Origin: Paulinella micropora
Lineage: Eukaryota > Cercozoa > Imbricatea > Euglyphida
Assembly (NCBI GenBank): GCA_009731375.1
Contig: BJOX01000250.1
Location: 58,391 to 105,528, forward strand
Direction: 5' to 3'
Length of the DNA: 47,138 bases
The notes below the pieces were generated by a model, which had not been told where the DNA came from, ran no database searches, and was given only the letters and a program-made list of their open reading frames with translations. Below, one piece after another: positions 46,821-47,138 of the stretch. Numbering within the stretch: position 1 is the stretch's first letter; every line of letters begins with the position of its first letter. The translations under genes and the position numbers were made by a program.

Positions 46821-47138
46821 TCAGCCCGGAATCTCGGTAATGGTCACTCTGCCCCTTTCATAAACAGCAGTCCCACCAATAACAAGTTTCCAAGTGACAG
46901 CGCCTTGTGTGTCGCCGTAAGCTTCGAACCAAATATATTCGTTCGCTGCCACTTCCATGATACCCGACAGGCTTAGCGAAGTGTACTTCCCGTTGCCATA
47001 GAGCCCATGGGCGCCCCCTGTTACCTCAAAATTGCCTTCCGCCTGCTGTACGCCGGTGCTTGACGCAGGTCTCACTGAATTCCTTTCGACCCAGACATCG
47101 TAATAGGCGCCACTGGTCGGCGGGTTGTTGGTAGCCGC
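46821..47138 (-). CDS. Spike or fibre-like protein, C-terminal part (cut by the window edge)
   Basis: The frame is open from the right edge to the stop at 46821, giving at least 105 residues; the start lies outside the window. The visible part is beta-rich (YYDVWVERNSVRPA, then YTSLSLSGIMEVAANEYIWF, then VTWKLVIGGTAVYE), like the compact head of a fibre (TNF/C1q-like or phage knob-like fold). With the gene at 42261 it would be a second attachment-type protein. Family not certain. Confidence 0.45.
   Translation of the reverse strand, partial: AATNNPPTSGAYYDVWVERNSVRPASSTGVQQAEGNFEVTGGAHGLYGNGKYTSLSLSGIMEVAANEYIWFEAYGDTQGAVTWKLVIGGTAVYERGRVTITEIPG

Overview
The window joins two very different kinds of DNA. 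Positions 1 to about 15,820 look like non-coding nuclear DNA of a eukaryote, probably an animal. It is dominated by long microsatellites, mainly GATA, GTAT, AAT, GA/CT and TA. It also holds at least three copies of a tRNA-derived SINE, several minisatellites and two assembly gaps. This extreme microsatellite load would suit a decapod crustacean such as a penaeid shrimp, but nothing here proves the host. The 1,262 bases on the two sides of the second gap are identical, so they are probably one locus assembled twice.

From 15.8 to 17.95 kb lies a transition zone without microsatellites. It carries two short direct repeats and then an array of six 54-bp modules. Each module is bounded by the inverted pair GTGGTCC/GGACCAC and has TATA at its exact centre. 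The array ends 0.36 kb before the first viral gene.

From 17.95 kb to the right edge is a compact, GC-rich set of about 32 genes on both strands, with no long gaps and no visible broken genes. It is a DNA virus of the double-jelly-roll lineage, related to Nucleocytoviricota. The evidence is a major capsid protein, a penton-like protein, an A32-type packaging ATPase, poxvirus-like late transcription factors (VLTF2-like and VLTF3-like), a poxvirus-type Holliday junction resolvase, both subunits of class I ribonucleotide reductase and a PCNA-like clamp. No family B DNA polymerase is visible. The first gene instead looks like a fusion of a TV-Pol-type (family A related) primase-polymerase with a UL9-like SF2 helicase. 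A 737-residue tyrosine recombinase resembles protelomerases, which suggests a linear genome with closed hairpin ends. A 360-residue protein with proline-rich repeats and three tandem WH2 motifs looks like an actin-assembly factor.

Layout of the viral part: 17.9-30.6 kb holds replication, nucleotide metabolism and late transcription; 30.6-41.7 kb holds packaging, actin/virion proteins, small membrane proteins and the capsid; 41.5-47.1 kb holds the resolvase, spike and penton proteins, a two-helix membrane protein, the small RNR subunit and a second spike-like gene cut by the window edge. Several genes are preceded by a shared A-rich AATCTTG motif 22-66 bp before the ATG. The segment may be an endogenous copy, a virus genome joined to host DNA in assembly, or a virus end carrying host-like repeats. 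All calls come from reading the sequence; none was checked against a database.
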